64,000 nucleotides of DNA from Diphasiastrum complanatum (Eukaryota; Streptophyta; Lycopodiopsida; Lycopodiales; Lycopodiaceae), in assembly GCA_029204225.1 (NCBI GenBank), contig CM055102.1, positions 23,409,390 through 23,473,389 on the forward strand, given 5' to 3'. Below, piece after piece: positions 23,056 through 34,997 of the stretch. A program made the translations under genes and the position numbers. The notes under the pieces were generated by a model that had not been told where the DNA came from, did not search any database, and was given only the letters and a program-made list of their open reading frames with translations. Position 1 is the first letter of the stretch; each line of letters starts with the position of its first letter.

Positions 23056-24165
23056 TGTTGGAGTTTAATCTTTTTTCTACTCATCCTAACTGCCCTTCTT
23101 TTCTTTTATGTAAATCACTCTCTCAAAGTAGTCTGTAGAAAATGAACTGTTTTTCAATAATCTGCATTTTGAACTATTTATCACAACTCTCTGCATTTTT
23201 ACACGCAAATTTCAACAGCCAAAAAAGATGAAAAACCCAACAAAGTCTTCTATTTTACTTTTGGATCATTCTGAGTACAAAAGGATTTTGCAAAAAATGC
23301 GACAAAGTGTGCACTCAGGATTTCGGGCCATTTCAGCACTTCCAGAAATGCGACATTTTTCCCGAAGAATGTGAACAATATGACACTCTACATATTTACA
23401 TAAGATTTCAAGTACAGATTGTTATGTCTTCACACTCCAATAATAACTGATCTAATTGACCAGTTAAACAACTGTTAATGATCTTGTAATTGTAAAGTTA
23501 GAATAGGACAAGATCATCCAGCTGCTATATAAGAAAACGAGCATTGTAGATGGAGACATATAGCATGACTTGTAATTGATACAAGATTGATTCGAAGTCT
23601 ACACGACAAAGATAAAGATGATCAAAATTAGTCTTCATAGTATCTAACTCCTCAGAGTTAGAGAATATAGAGAGAGAATTGCAATAATAATGTGTGATCC
23701 TACTTACAGCAACTATTTCGTTTTTGTAAGTAGGATCACGCACTTATTAGTGCAATTGTATGGTGATCCTGATCATTGTTATTACGGCATTAATATACAA
23801 ATTTTCTATTGTTCTATCTCATTGCATTCTAATTGAATGTTAATTAACTCTCACTCTTCTTCTGCAAGTAACATAAACGAAGGAATGTATGGTTGTCTTG
23901 ACGCCTAATCGTTCTTACATTTTTTTATATCAGAATACTAGTATCAGAGAATTGTATGGCTGTCTCAGATGCCTAATTGTTTTTTGCAATCTCTCTTATA
24001 GTAGTCTAAGACTCCTACATTGGTACTCTTAATCAACACAATCAGAACAACTCTATCATAACTCTGTTCTCCAAGTAATCCAGATCCTTATCATCAGTTA
24101 TCATTGTTCATTGTTTCCTTTGTTGGGACGACGGCCTTCATTTCCGTTGAGTCCCAGAACTTGTT
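23056..24165 (+). repeat. Copia C right LTR
   Basis: About 1.1 kb, starting TGTTGGAG straight after the polypurine tract; homologous to 19787-20772. The exact 3' end is uncertain because similarity between the two LTRs fades after cttgtt. Confidence 0.75.
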
Positions 24166-24329
24166 TCTCCAGTAGTGATTTATCTTGTTGGCCTTGCATT
24201 AGATATTCAACTATGTCTGCGGCCCATTCTAGTATTGTATCAATATAAAATTAGGTAGCATCCGGTAGCTCATCATCAGGTTGGGTTGTACTTCTCTTTT
24301 CTTTAATTCACGACACATGATCCGCCATA

Positions 24330-24983
24330 TAATGTTGCTTTCCCTTGCAGACCACTATCCGAAAATCAAACTCCAACAATAGCAGCAACCAACGAGTTAT
24401 CCACCCCAAGTTTTATTAACTAGATAGAGCAAGGATTGATGGTCTGTATAAAATACAAAATTTGTGGACATCAAATAATGCCTAGACTTCTTAACAGCAT
24501 AAATCATGGCCAGTGCTTCCCGCTATGTGGTAGAGTAGTGAGTCATTGAGCTGTCAGCTGGCAAATCGGATTGGAAAGTCCTTTTTGCATTCTCTTGGCT
24601 GGGTCAAGATGGCTCCCACTACATATTTTGATGCATCAATATGCACGTGAAACTCTATGGTCCAATTGGGCAGCAGTCATAAGATCGGTGCTAAGACCAA
24701 TGCATCTTTAAGCTTCTGGAACACATGTAAGACTTCCTCCATCCAATGAGGTTCCGTAGTAAGTTTGTAAATTGGTCTTGCTAACTCTGCAAAATCCAAA
24801 ATGAAGATCTGATAATAGACCTCGTGCATCATCCCTGGTGGTGGCAGATCAACAATGACCCTTATCTTTGATAGATCTGTGGCGATTATGTGTCTTGTTA
24901 CGATATGACCCAATATCAAGTCATGTGTCACCCAAAATTGACACTTTTCTGGGTTCAAAGATATCTGGTACTCGCGACATTGC
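24330..24983 (-). pseudogene. Ty3/gypsy reverse transcriptase thumb and RNase H fragment
   Basis: Reads QCREYQISLNPEKCQFWVTH, then LGHIV, the typical gypsy RT segment after the catalytic motif. DLPPPGMMHEV and ELARPIYKLT follow. Further left, in several frames, come the DASKYVVGAIL, REALAMIYAVKK and FYTDHQSLL segments of RNase H. The YxDD motif lies beyond the right break at about 24983, where copia D LTR sequence begins. Confidence 0.8.
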
Positions 24984-26125
24984 TGATAGGTCTAAGGAGG
25001 ATAGAGAGAACACGAGCAGAGAAAAGAGCAGGAATATTTGCAGAATAGCTCTCCCATTACAATGGGCTGCTAGATGCAAAAACAATCTAATAGATTGTTT
25101 ATGCTAAGTGTAGTCACAGCTTAAATGTTCTGGTGCCCAACAAGATCTTAAAATTAATTCATCCTCACAAAAACAAAATGAGTACAGTCCATCGAAGAGA
25201 TTAGAAATGGTTTGAGGTATTACTAGATATTAGATTCAATAAGAAGTTTAGTTCTGAAATAGATCGAAAGAGCAGTATGATAGCGCAAGTTCCTCAGGTG
25301 TCAAAGACATCCATTGCCTGATCATAAGCTGAAGAGTCGTAGACATCCGTGTTCTGATTAGAGTGAGTGAACAAGTGTGATCAAACAACAATGAAGTGCA
25401 CTCAAACCACTATAAGCATTCATCTACATTATACACAAATAGAAAAGCATATTGCTGCTACATTACACTGAAACCCAACAAATGATAGTTAGAACCACAA
25501 TGACAGTGTAACTGGAAGGCTCAAAATCATTTGTCTCATGGACGGAACAGCCAATAGAGTGTGCGAGGATGATCTATTTATAGATTGCATCCATGTATTA
25601 ATTATAGTAAATGTTTGTCATCTAATTAGGCAAGCCATTGTACTTGGAAGCATTTGGCTTGTGATAACAACTGTACAATGTGTACATGGTCAACTAGTAG
25701 GGAATGTTGACGCGGATGAGGACGTCGCAAATTCTCTCACTTCGCATTTTGGGAAGTGGCTGGGAACGTTCCTTCTTGAAAATAGACCACCTTCGGGATT
25801 TTTTTCTCTCACTTTGGGATTTTGTGAAAAAGCCAAAGGTGCCATAAAACAAAAATAGTTTAACTTTTGGCGAAAGGAAAAAGGTGAAGCCTTTGTTGCA
25901 TTTTTTGGGTGTCGAGAAAAGTGCGAAAAATGCGAACTATGCGACACTCGGCATAAATTGTTCAGCTGTCTAAGTTGTGATTCCTACAAGTATCAGATGA
26001 GCAGACATTGAACCCAAAATAGGTTTCACCTTATCCTAGATCAACGATCAATAAACATGCAGGAAGAATCTTGAAATAGAAATCATTATTCACCAAGGAG
26101 ACAACTGTGGGCTTAATTTCCAACA
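24984..26125 (-). repeat. Copia D 3' LTR
   Basis: About 1.1 kb between the gypsy fragment and the copia D polypurine tract. The start, TGTTGGAAAT at 26125 on the minus strand, is clear; the far end is set only by the edge of the gypsy fragment. Confidence 0.55.
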
Positions 26126-26138
26126 GTCCCTCTTAAGG

Positions 26139-27620
26139 TCATGCTTGGTGCTTTGGTATCTTCGTCAGGTTCAGCATGTTGAAAAAAATTTTATGCTTGA
26201 TCTTGGGAAGCACTTTGGTGAAGATGTTTGCGGCCATTTCTGTTGTGGAATAGTATTGAAGGATCACTTGCCCTGCGAAAACTTTCTCCCGAATGAAATG
26301 ATACTGGATTTCTATGTGCTTGGATTTGCCATGAAATTTGGGATTCAATGACAGTGAAATACAACTCAAGTTGTCACATAGAATGGTGGTTGCAATGAAG
26401 TGAGTGTGATGTAAGTTGTGAAGTAAAAACCTGATCCATATAGTTTCTTTTGAAACTTGACATGATGTGATGTACTCTGCCTCGGTTGAAAAAAATGCGA
26501 TTGATTTCTAGAGGTAGATTTTCTGGTAGAGACTATTCCTCTCCAATCTGAGTCGGAGTAGCCTCGTAGGACGAGTGGGTTGATGGCATTTCTATCATAA
26601 CACAGAATGTGATCTAAACTTCCCTGAATACATCTCATCACTCTCTTTAATGCTTTCCAATGAGAGTTCCTAGGATTAGACATGAATTGACTTAACGTGC
26701 TAACAATGTATGCTAGATCTGGTCTAGTACACCACAAAGATCCTATAAGTGAATGATAAGGGTACAACACTATGTCGAGTGCTTCTCTATCAGAATCATC
26801 ACAAGTACGTTTAGTCAATACTATACTTGGATCCATTGGAGTATCAATTGGTTTGCAATCAAACATATGAAATTTTTCTAAAATGTCTTTTAGATATGTC
26901 TGTTGGCTAAGATAGATCTTCTTCTGAAGTCTATTTCTAGTAATGTAAATTCCTAGCAAATAATGAATAGCTCCTAAATCACTCATATCAAATTCTTTTG
27001 ACAGATCACTCTTAGTAGTGTGCAGTAGAGAAGTGTCGTTAGACGACATGAATGCATCATCTACATAAAGAGCTGTGTGAACTGAATGGACACCTGTATG
27101 CTTGGAATAAACATTACAGTCAACTGAATTGTTTGCAAAACCCATTTGAATGAGATAAGAGTTGATTCTATCGAACCATACTCTTGCGACATGTTTCAGA
27201 CCGTAGATTGCTTTGTGCAGCTTGCACACTTTGTGCTCTTGGCCTTTGACTTTGAATCCTTCCAGTTGCAAGGTATGCAGCTCCTCTTCGACGTTGTCAT
27301 TTAGAAACATTGTCTTGACATCCATTTGGTGCATTTCGAGGTCTTTCGCAGCTGTTAACGCAATCAGAGTCCTGATTGACTGCATCTTGATGATGGGACT
27401 GAAAATTTCTTGATAATCCACTCCTTGGACTTGACTGAATCTTTTAGCCACCAACTGTGTTTTCCATTTTGCAATGGAACCATCAGAGTTGATCTTCTTC
27501 TTGAAGATCCACTTTTTATCGATAACTCTCTTGTGAGTGAGAAAGTCGACCGGTGTCTAGGTCTGCTTCATCAAAAGTGAGTTGTACTGACTTTCCATGG
27601 CTTCTTGCCACTTCACAGCA
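26139..27620 (-). pseudogene. Copia D reverse transcriptase and RNase H
   Basis: A 362-codon frame (27454-26366) covers most of RVT_2: VDYQEIFSPI, MDVKTMFLND (motif with catalytic Asp), KAIYGLKHVARVWFDRI and ALYVDDAFMSS with the YVDD box. LGIYITRN and GSLWCTRPDLAY follow, then RGYSDSDWRG...RKSTSRNQ of RNase H. Upstream, KWQEAMESQYNSL and WIFKKKINSDGSIAKWK lie in the same region with a stop. A frameshift separates the C-terminal RNase H piece SKHIEIQYHFIREKV (26369-26139). The active-site Asp residues of RT are kept, but the protein is broken. Confidence 0.9.
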
Positions 27621-27999
27621 TCCTTGGAGTTAATTGCTTCGGCTAGGCTCTATGGTTCTTCTGATGAAGTCCAGAATGATTGAGGTCTATACCTCTCAAG
27701 AACTATCCGAGTTCGTGAGGATCTGCGGATGTTTGGTTGACTAGGATGTGATGATGCTTCTTCTCGAATTTTGATCTGTTTGAGCTAGCTTGGTCTAGTC
27801 TGATCACAGGTAATGTCGGCTGTTCGGCTTCTGTAGTTGTAGCTGTAGGTTCTATATAAGAAACATCAACATTGGCTCACATAATCGCTAGCACCGGAAC
27901 ATGGAAAATTGGAGTTTTTTATGGCAACCTTCTTGGAGTTGTTGTTGGTTTTACTATGATCAGATTTAAAGGTGTATTTGCTCCAGGTTGTAATGGGCA

Positions 28000-28110
28000 A
28001 TTCTTGTGACAATGCCCATACCCGCATTCTCAACAAAAGGGTGTAAATATGCCCTTATGAGGACATTTTGCAATTTTGTGCCCTTCGCTGCATCCACAGC
28101 AACTATAGAT
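28000..28110 (-). pseudogene. Two Gag-type zinc knuckles
   Basis: One minus-strand frame reads CCGCSEGHKIAKC and then, about 10 residues on, a second knuckle C*ECGYGHCHKNC with a stop in its first loop. Both have the spacing C-x2-C-x3-H-x4-C, one residue shorter than the usual retroviral knuckle. They are likely the nucleocapsid end of copia D gag. Confidence 0.6.
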
Positions 28111-28250
28111 TCTAGCACCTTGATGTTGAGGTTAGATCGCAAAATATTCGTTGATAGCCGGATCGACATATGGCTCATCCGAACCATACCACTGCTGCTC
28201 AGGTTGGGGTGGTATCTCGTGCTCTGCTATTGTCAAGTTTAGATGGGCCA

Positions 28251-29534
<1,284 letters not shown>

Positions 29535-31023
29535 TTACCTATTTTTATCCATAAAAAGCTCAATAATAGGGTTATTTATGAAGCATATATCACCAATGTA
29601 CCTAAATGAATGAATAAAGTCATTCATAAATGTAGTAAGACCTAGTTTGGCTAGTCTTTTTATAAATTGTGCAAAGAAAGATAAATACCAGTTACACCAA
29701 GTGGGTGAACAGGAAAACTCCATCGGTATACCACGTACTTGTCTCCAAGTCTTGTTTCCTAATCTGACAATGCAATTATCAATCAAAAGATCATTCCATT
29801 GGCAAAGCAAATCTTTATCAATAGTGTGCCATTCGTGTGACTGTTTTCTAGACCATGACCATTTGAATATCTCACGTTCATGAATCCATTTATATTGCAA
29901 CACGTCATGTTTAGAATGTTTGAAGGCATATGTTATTGTCTTTTTGATAATAGTTTTTACTCCATCAAGACCATCCAAAGCTATATTTTCATAACATTTA
30001 GAAATATTTGCAACCCACATATTGGTAATCATTGGTGATAGATTTAGATAGAAATCAATGGATGACTCATATTGCCATAAAATTGTATCCACATTTAAGA
30101 TACTCTTGTATGTATTTGCCTACACGTTCCATGAGAAAAGGTGACAGCATACCAAGAGCTCCTGTGAGGAATTTAGCAAGTCTAGTAAAACAACAATCAT
30201 GAGCATTGGTGATACATCTAAATGATTCCTTGTGGGCCTTGTAGGTACAAAGTAGATAAGGTAGAGACTTATTTTCTAAGAAGATTTTTGGTATAGAATT
30301 GGTAATTATGTCCATTATGTATGTTAGAGAATCCTTGACTGAGTTATATTGTTTCTTGGGAAACGAGGTAAAGCCTGGACTGTTTAGTTTTTGAATTGCC
30401 AAATTTCGTACAAAGAATTGATACATGAAATATGGATTGTGTTGTGCTTTGTCAAAGCCATCAATGTAGAGAAAGTTGGTAAGCCATTGTATTTTATCAT
30501 TGGCAATCTTATGTTTAGATGACATGTCCGTATTTCCATGTAGCCATTTACTTTTTCTTATAAAGCCCAGAGCAACACTTTTACAAAAAACAGCGTGTTT
30601 TCTTATTGTAATCTCGTTTGAGTTTTCATGAGAATATAAGAGTTTCATGAGTTCAAACCATCCATCATAAAGTTCAAAACCAAACTCATTGATATTAGTT
30701 TGCCTTAGTGCAATGTGATTTAGACTTTTCTCTAATGATTTTCGTAAAATTGAACTATTAACAATGTTACAATCTGTGGAGATAACATGTCCAAATTTTT
30801 CTGAGATGAAATCTTTGAAATGTTTAAAAGAGAAGGAATGGCAGGAATGTAGGCTTTCTATATCAAAGTCACAAAAAACTTCAGAAGAGAAATACCATTC
30901 ACATTTAACACTTGGTAAGTATGACCAACCAAAAGTAATATCATGAAAGTATTCGTCTATGATACCAAATAGTTTGAGTAAAATGTCAGCATAAAAGTGC
31001 TTCAAATGAATAGCTTCAAACAC
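29535..31023 (-). pseudogene. Decayed reverse transcriptase of non-copia, non-gypsy type
   Basis: Two frames overlap by 26 bases (31023-30067 and 30092-29535), joined by one frameshift, for about 500 residues. The first has LPYLLCTYKAHKESFRCIT and a DCCFTRLAKFLTGAL helix, like the start of the fingers. The second has MWVANISKCYENIAL (motif A with Asn where the catalytic Asp is expected), RGIPMEFSCSPTWCNWYLSF (motif B, G-x-P-M...SP) and SFRYIGDICFI (motif C, YIGD instead of YIDD). The N-terminal 250 residues are rich in His, Phe and Cys and have no family I recognise. The GIPMxFSCSP-WCN signature differs from LTR-element RTs; I relate it tentatively to Penelope-like or other non-LTR RT lineages. 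It is catalytically dead. Confidence 0.7.
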
Positions 31024-32458
31024 TCTATTACGATAACATAAATGTAAAAAAGATTATCATGTATCGCTGCTAGTAGTAAGCTGGAGACGGCCGTGGTCGC
31101 TGAGGTGGTAACTTCTCTTCTTTTTGTCATTTCTTCATCCTGCACATCGATTAGGATATGTAAGAATTCAATTTTTTGACTGGTAAATTACCCTTTGTGC
31201 CATTGCTTTGCCCTTCCTTTCCTTTGAAACATGAGAGCCTTCTTTTCTTTCCTGTTCTTGAGTTAGAGATGACTGAGTTCGGATTATTAAGATTTAAATT
31301 GTCGATTCTTTTACTATATTTTGGAAGTACTTATCTTTGAGAGTAGAGAAGCTAGGTCTATTTAGAAGGCATTCTAACTCACGGATATTTTCGGCATCTC
31401 CCAAGTGTGATAAAAGTTTGACAAACGAGTCTTTTGCGAGTTTGATAAATCATGTATTGTCGGATAAAGAGAAAGGTCAGGTGTGCTTTCACGACATCTC
31501 TAGCAGGCTTATGTAGCCACATGAAAAAGGCATTCAACTGATTTGGAGGGAGGCACCAGGAAAGAATTTGCCTAAGTTATTCGTCATGAACTAGACTGCA
31601 TGGTCAAACTAGATGATAGAAGAGTTATTTTGCATTTATTCCCACATCTACATTTGAAGAAAGGTCTCTTCCACTTCGTCCACCACAAGGCCCTGCACAT
31701 CTACCTGATTCTAATCACAAACCAAACTTTAAAGAGGACTATCTTTGTCAAGGTCATCAACAAAAACAAGAGGGTGTGATGATAGAAGGGCATCAAGCAT
31801 AGGTGAGGAATGTTCGACATGAGTATTACCATTTTCTTTTTTCAGGCACATAAAAACTTTTCTAATGTGCATATTGAAAAATCTTTCCTCTTCAAATTTA
31901 TCAACAAAATCATTAAGACCGCCAAAGAGATTCAAACTCAAGGTATCATTCTTTTTAATAAACTCTAAATAAATTTTGACCCTGTCTATAGTTTCTAGTA
32001 GATCAATCAGGCACAAAACATATCCTCCAGTCCAACAAAAGCACAACTAGTCCTATCAGTGTCAATGATAAAAGTGTGCATCATTACGACCTTTTTCATA
32101 CACAAATAAGCGTTTGTATAAAATGGTTTGGTGGAGGAAGGGGCTCCCCTTAACCTAAAGAAGCAGAGTCTTGAAACTATCTTGTGGACTAAAACATGAA
32201 ACAGACCTTTGTTAGCTTATGAATTGGATAAAAGGTAAAGGTTTCAGTACTATCCCAAGCAAGGAATACTCGGATTTACACCACCAGGATGTAGAGTGAG
32301 AATTACTAGTGCTAGTCTAAGTTGCATATTTTGTGAGCCCCATGGTAATTTCCAAAAGATGGAAAACCATGTGGGAGCTAGTAATTTGGGCCTTCTCAAA
32401 CTTGAGATATATTTTCAAAAAAGAGGCCTTCTAATAATGTGTAAGTTAAGAGGTGGAA
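31024..32458 (-). other. Possible 5' part of the unusual RT element
   Basis: Contains a 105-codon minus-strand frame (32046-31729: YLEFIKKNDTLSLNLFGGL, then FVDKFEEERFF) with protein-like composition but no recognised family. It could be an N-terminal or accessory piece of the RT element. The remainder has stops in all frames and no clear motif. Confidence 0.3.
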
Positions 32459-33304
32459 TGTTAGCAACTGTGCTAACACAAGAGAGAAATAAAAAGAAAT
32501 AAATTAAACTCTGTGGCATGTGTTTTGTAAGCCCTCGTATGAGTATCTATCAATAAACTTCCACCATGGCATGTGTTTTGTAATTCCATGAGTAGAAGCT
32601 TAAAATAATAATAAAATAGCTTAAACTTAGATTTAGAACTTAGACTTAGGAAACTTAAGCTTAGAAATATTTGTCTTAAGTTTTCCTAAGAAACTTTGAA
32701 GTTCTAAATCCTAAGTTAGAAGTTCTAGAATGGCTAGAAATAAGTTAGTCCCATAAGTTAGTGGATACTTATGGAAGACCCTCCTTGCCATAAAAGGAGA
32801 GGTATTTGCCATGTAAATAACACTTTTGAGATTATGCTAATTGCTCTCTCTTGAGATTATCTTGCTATTTCACTTGTGTTCCCTTTGGAAAGGTGCATAG
32901 CTTGAGAGAATGTGCTCGGGCCTCCTCTTATCTCCTTTTCATCTGTTTCTATATTGTGGCATGTCTTATCTGCTATTTGCCTAGTTAGCTGCAATCTATT
33001 ATTTATATCTCCCTTTTGGGTGTTAAATTAGAAGTAGTTTAATCTTCTTGCTAATTGGGTACTGCCTTAGCAAGGTCTTATTATTTTGTTAATCATGGTT
33101 AGTTGGGAAGCCTTAGCCAAGCTAGTTCTATTTCCGTATCGAGCACCAGTTGGGAAGCCTTGGTTCTCCCTTTTCATTTATGTTTTTATTTCACAGTTGT
33201 TAAGCTTTGTAGAACTTAGAAGGTGGACGACCGGTCTACCACTATACTACGCATGAACCCCCCATTAGACCTAGCCACCGTAGAAAATAGAAATACTTCC
33301 AACA
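32459..33304 (+). repeat. Probable LTR followed by a gypsy-type primer-binding site
   Basis: Starts TGTTAGCA (itself part of an 8-bp inverted repeat with TGCTAACA) and ends CCAACA, giving near-matching inverted ends over 846 bp. One base later 33306-33322 reads TGGCGACGTTGTCGACC, a variant of the gypsy site TGGCGCCGTTGCCGGGG. A TATA-like ccataaaaggag lies near 32790. No coding region follows, so this is a truncated or solo copy. Confidence 0.5.
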
Positions 33305-33454
33305 TTGGCGACGTTGTCGACCTAGCTTTCATTTCGTTTCATTTTTTCGTTTGTGTGTATGCTTGCTTGCTTTTTACCTTCACACCACAGCACGAGACTT
33401 CTCTCCAGGTCGAGCTGCGGAGCAACTTATCAAACTAGGGGGAAACAACAAAAG
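33305..33454. other. Short leader remnant between two LTRs
   Basis: About 150 bp after the primer-binding site, including a purine-rich tagggggaaac near 33436. No coding signal. Confidence 0.35.
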
Positions 33455-33951
33455 TGTCAACTTGGGCATTTTCTTTGAAAGAAGTGACTCAAGTGACATT
33501 TTTTTCAATCAAACAGGTATATCGGAATTCGTCGGTCTGTCTGCAGCCATAATAGACCCTGATCTTCCATTTTATCACCTCCACAAATTCTGACCCTATT
33601 TAGATTCTGTGAAAACACCATGACAACTATAAACCATTAAACTATGTATTCATGATGAACCTATGCAAGCTTCCCACTTCATTTTCTTAGCACATCTACA
33701 CAAGATGAAAAACATCATAGCTCTTGATGATGAAAAGTAGAACAAATCATATCTATCATCATTACCTATGGAGAATTTGCAAGAATTAGATCCACCAATG
33801 CTTTTTACACTTGGAAAGTGCACTCTTGAGTGAAGTGGCTGCAAGGATAATGATGACTTTGTGGTAGATCTTGGGAAAGACAACTTAGGTGCTTTAGCCA
33901 AAGCACATGCCTCCCATGCATCATCACCCCTTACCAAGGATCTAGGCTTGC

Positions 33952-34045
33952 GTGGAAGCTAACCATTGCTGATTGATAGCCAAGGAAAAGATAGCACTTG
34001 TGCTATCTTTTCCTTGGCTATCAATCAACAATGGTTAGCTTCCAC
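33952..34045. repeat. Near-perfect palindrome, 46-bp arms
   Basis: Arms 33952-33997 and 34000-34045 are reverse complements with a single mismatch, separated by only two bases. It starts gtggaagctaaccattgctg. Pairing resumes briefly beyond two mismatched pairs outside the arms. The transcript would form a very stable hairpin. It lies inside the proposed copia E LTR. Confidence 0.95.
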
Positions 34046-34997
34046 ATAAGCATCAATATTGGACTTGTCTTTCTTTTCTTTTGCCTTCAAGGTTTACATG
34101 TACATTTTATATTCAGTATGAAAGTAGTGTGATAGAGTGATATTGCGTGTTCTTCTTCCGTCTCCCTACTTGGTGATTGTTTATGTTGAATGCTTGATGT
34201 TGCATTTCTGATTGTTGACATGGTATCAGAGCTACGATAGTCCTGCGTGCCTGATCAGTGGATACAGCTTGTCACAGGCTCCGCAACGCAGTGAGAAAGT
34301 CCTTCACATAAGGTGAAAGCTTGGAGAGACAAAAACGGCTGGAAGAAATTGTTCTTGATGTATTTTGCAGGTTTTGGAGTGCACAGTTATTACTGGAGAA
34401 CAAAGACACAGTCCCGGAGGCATCGGAAAGGCCAGGGCAACATCAGACAGATTGAAAATCTATTGAGTGGGTAAAGTTTTACAATATTTTTTTTTAGTCT
34501 TTGTGAAAAGTATCATTTGTCAGAGAGTTGTGCCAAGAAATCTCTCATTTGTTTGTTTGGGCAACTGCAAATCACACCTGATAGTGTCTAGTACTGCCAT
34601 TTAGAGCTTTGAGGCTTCGTACCTTTCACATTATTGATATCTATCTGTTTGAACGATCACTCATTTTGAAATCTAAGCAAAGAGGAGTGGCGTAGCCGCC
34701 GCGCTGAAGTAGATAATCTGGAATATTCCCTCTGAAAGTTCTTACATTCTCTCTTTTTTATATCGGATCCAAGCGTGCTAGCTAAAGAGAAACCCGAGCA
34801 GTCGTACATCTACGCTCCAGTCTGATATCACATGTCTGTACCGATATCGGATCCAAGCGCACGAGCTAAAGAGAATTCTTGGCAGTTGTACATCCGTCCT
34901 CCAGTCCAATATCGCATGCTCCAATATCGGATCCACGCACACAAGTTAAAGAGGATCTTGAGCAGTCGTACTTCCGCGCTCCATTCCAATATCAGTA

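Larger units (their letters stand above)
19787..24165 (+). mobile_element. Copia element C with two LTRs
   Basis: The left LTR 19787-20772 and right LTR 23056-24165 are clearly homologous along their length. The right LTR starts TGTTGG after the purine tract AAGGGGGAG (23047-23055). The left LTR lacks the first 93 bp of the right one, and its first base coincides with the break in copia A. Gag, protease, integrase N-terminus and RNase H are present in order; most of integrase and all of RT are deleted. The site after the left LTR (ccatcagagtgg near 20777) may be a mutated primer-binding site. Confidence 0.85.
24984..28250 (-). mobile_element. Copia element D, 3' half with 3' LTR
   Basis: The minus-strand order from right to left is zinc knuckles (28110-28000), an integrase-RT linker, RT, RNase H (to 26139), a purine tract (AAGAGGGAC, 26134-26126) and an LTR starting TGTTGGAAAT at 26125. 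The LTR runs left to about 24984. Protease and integrase core are absent between knuckles and linker. No 5' LTR is seen. Confidence 0.75.

Noticed and set aside
29535-31023. Domesticated, active reverse transcriptase gene
   Set aside because: Motif A Asp and motif C first Asp are replaced and the frame is shifted; long open frames alone do not show function.
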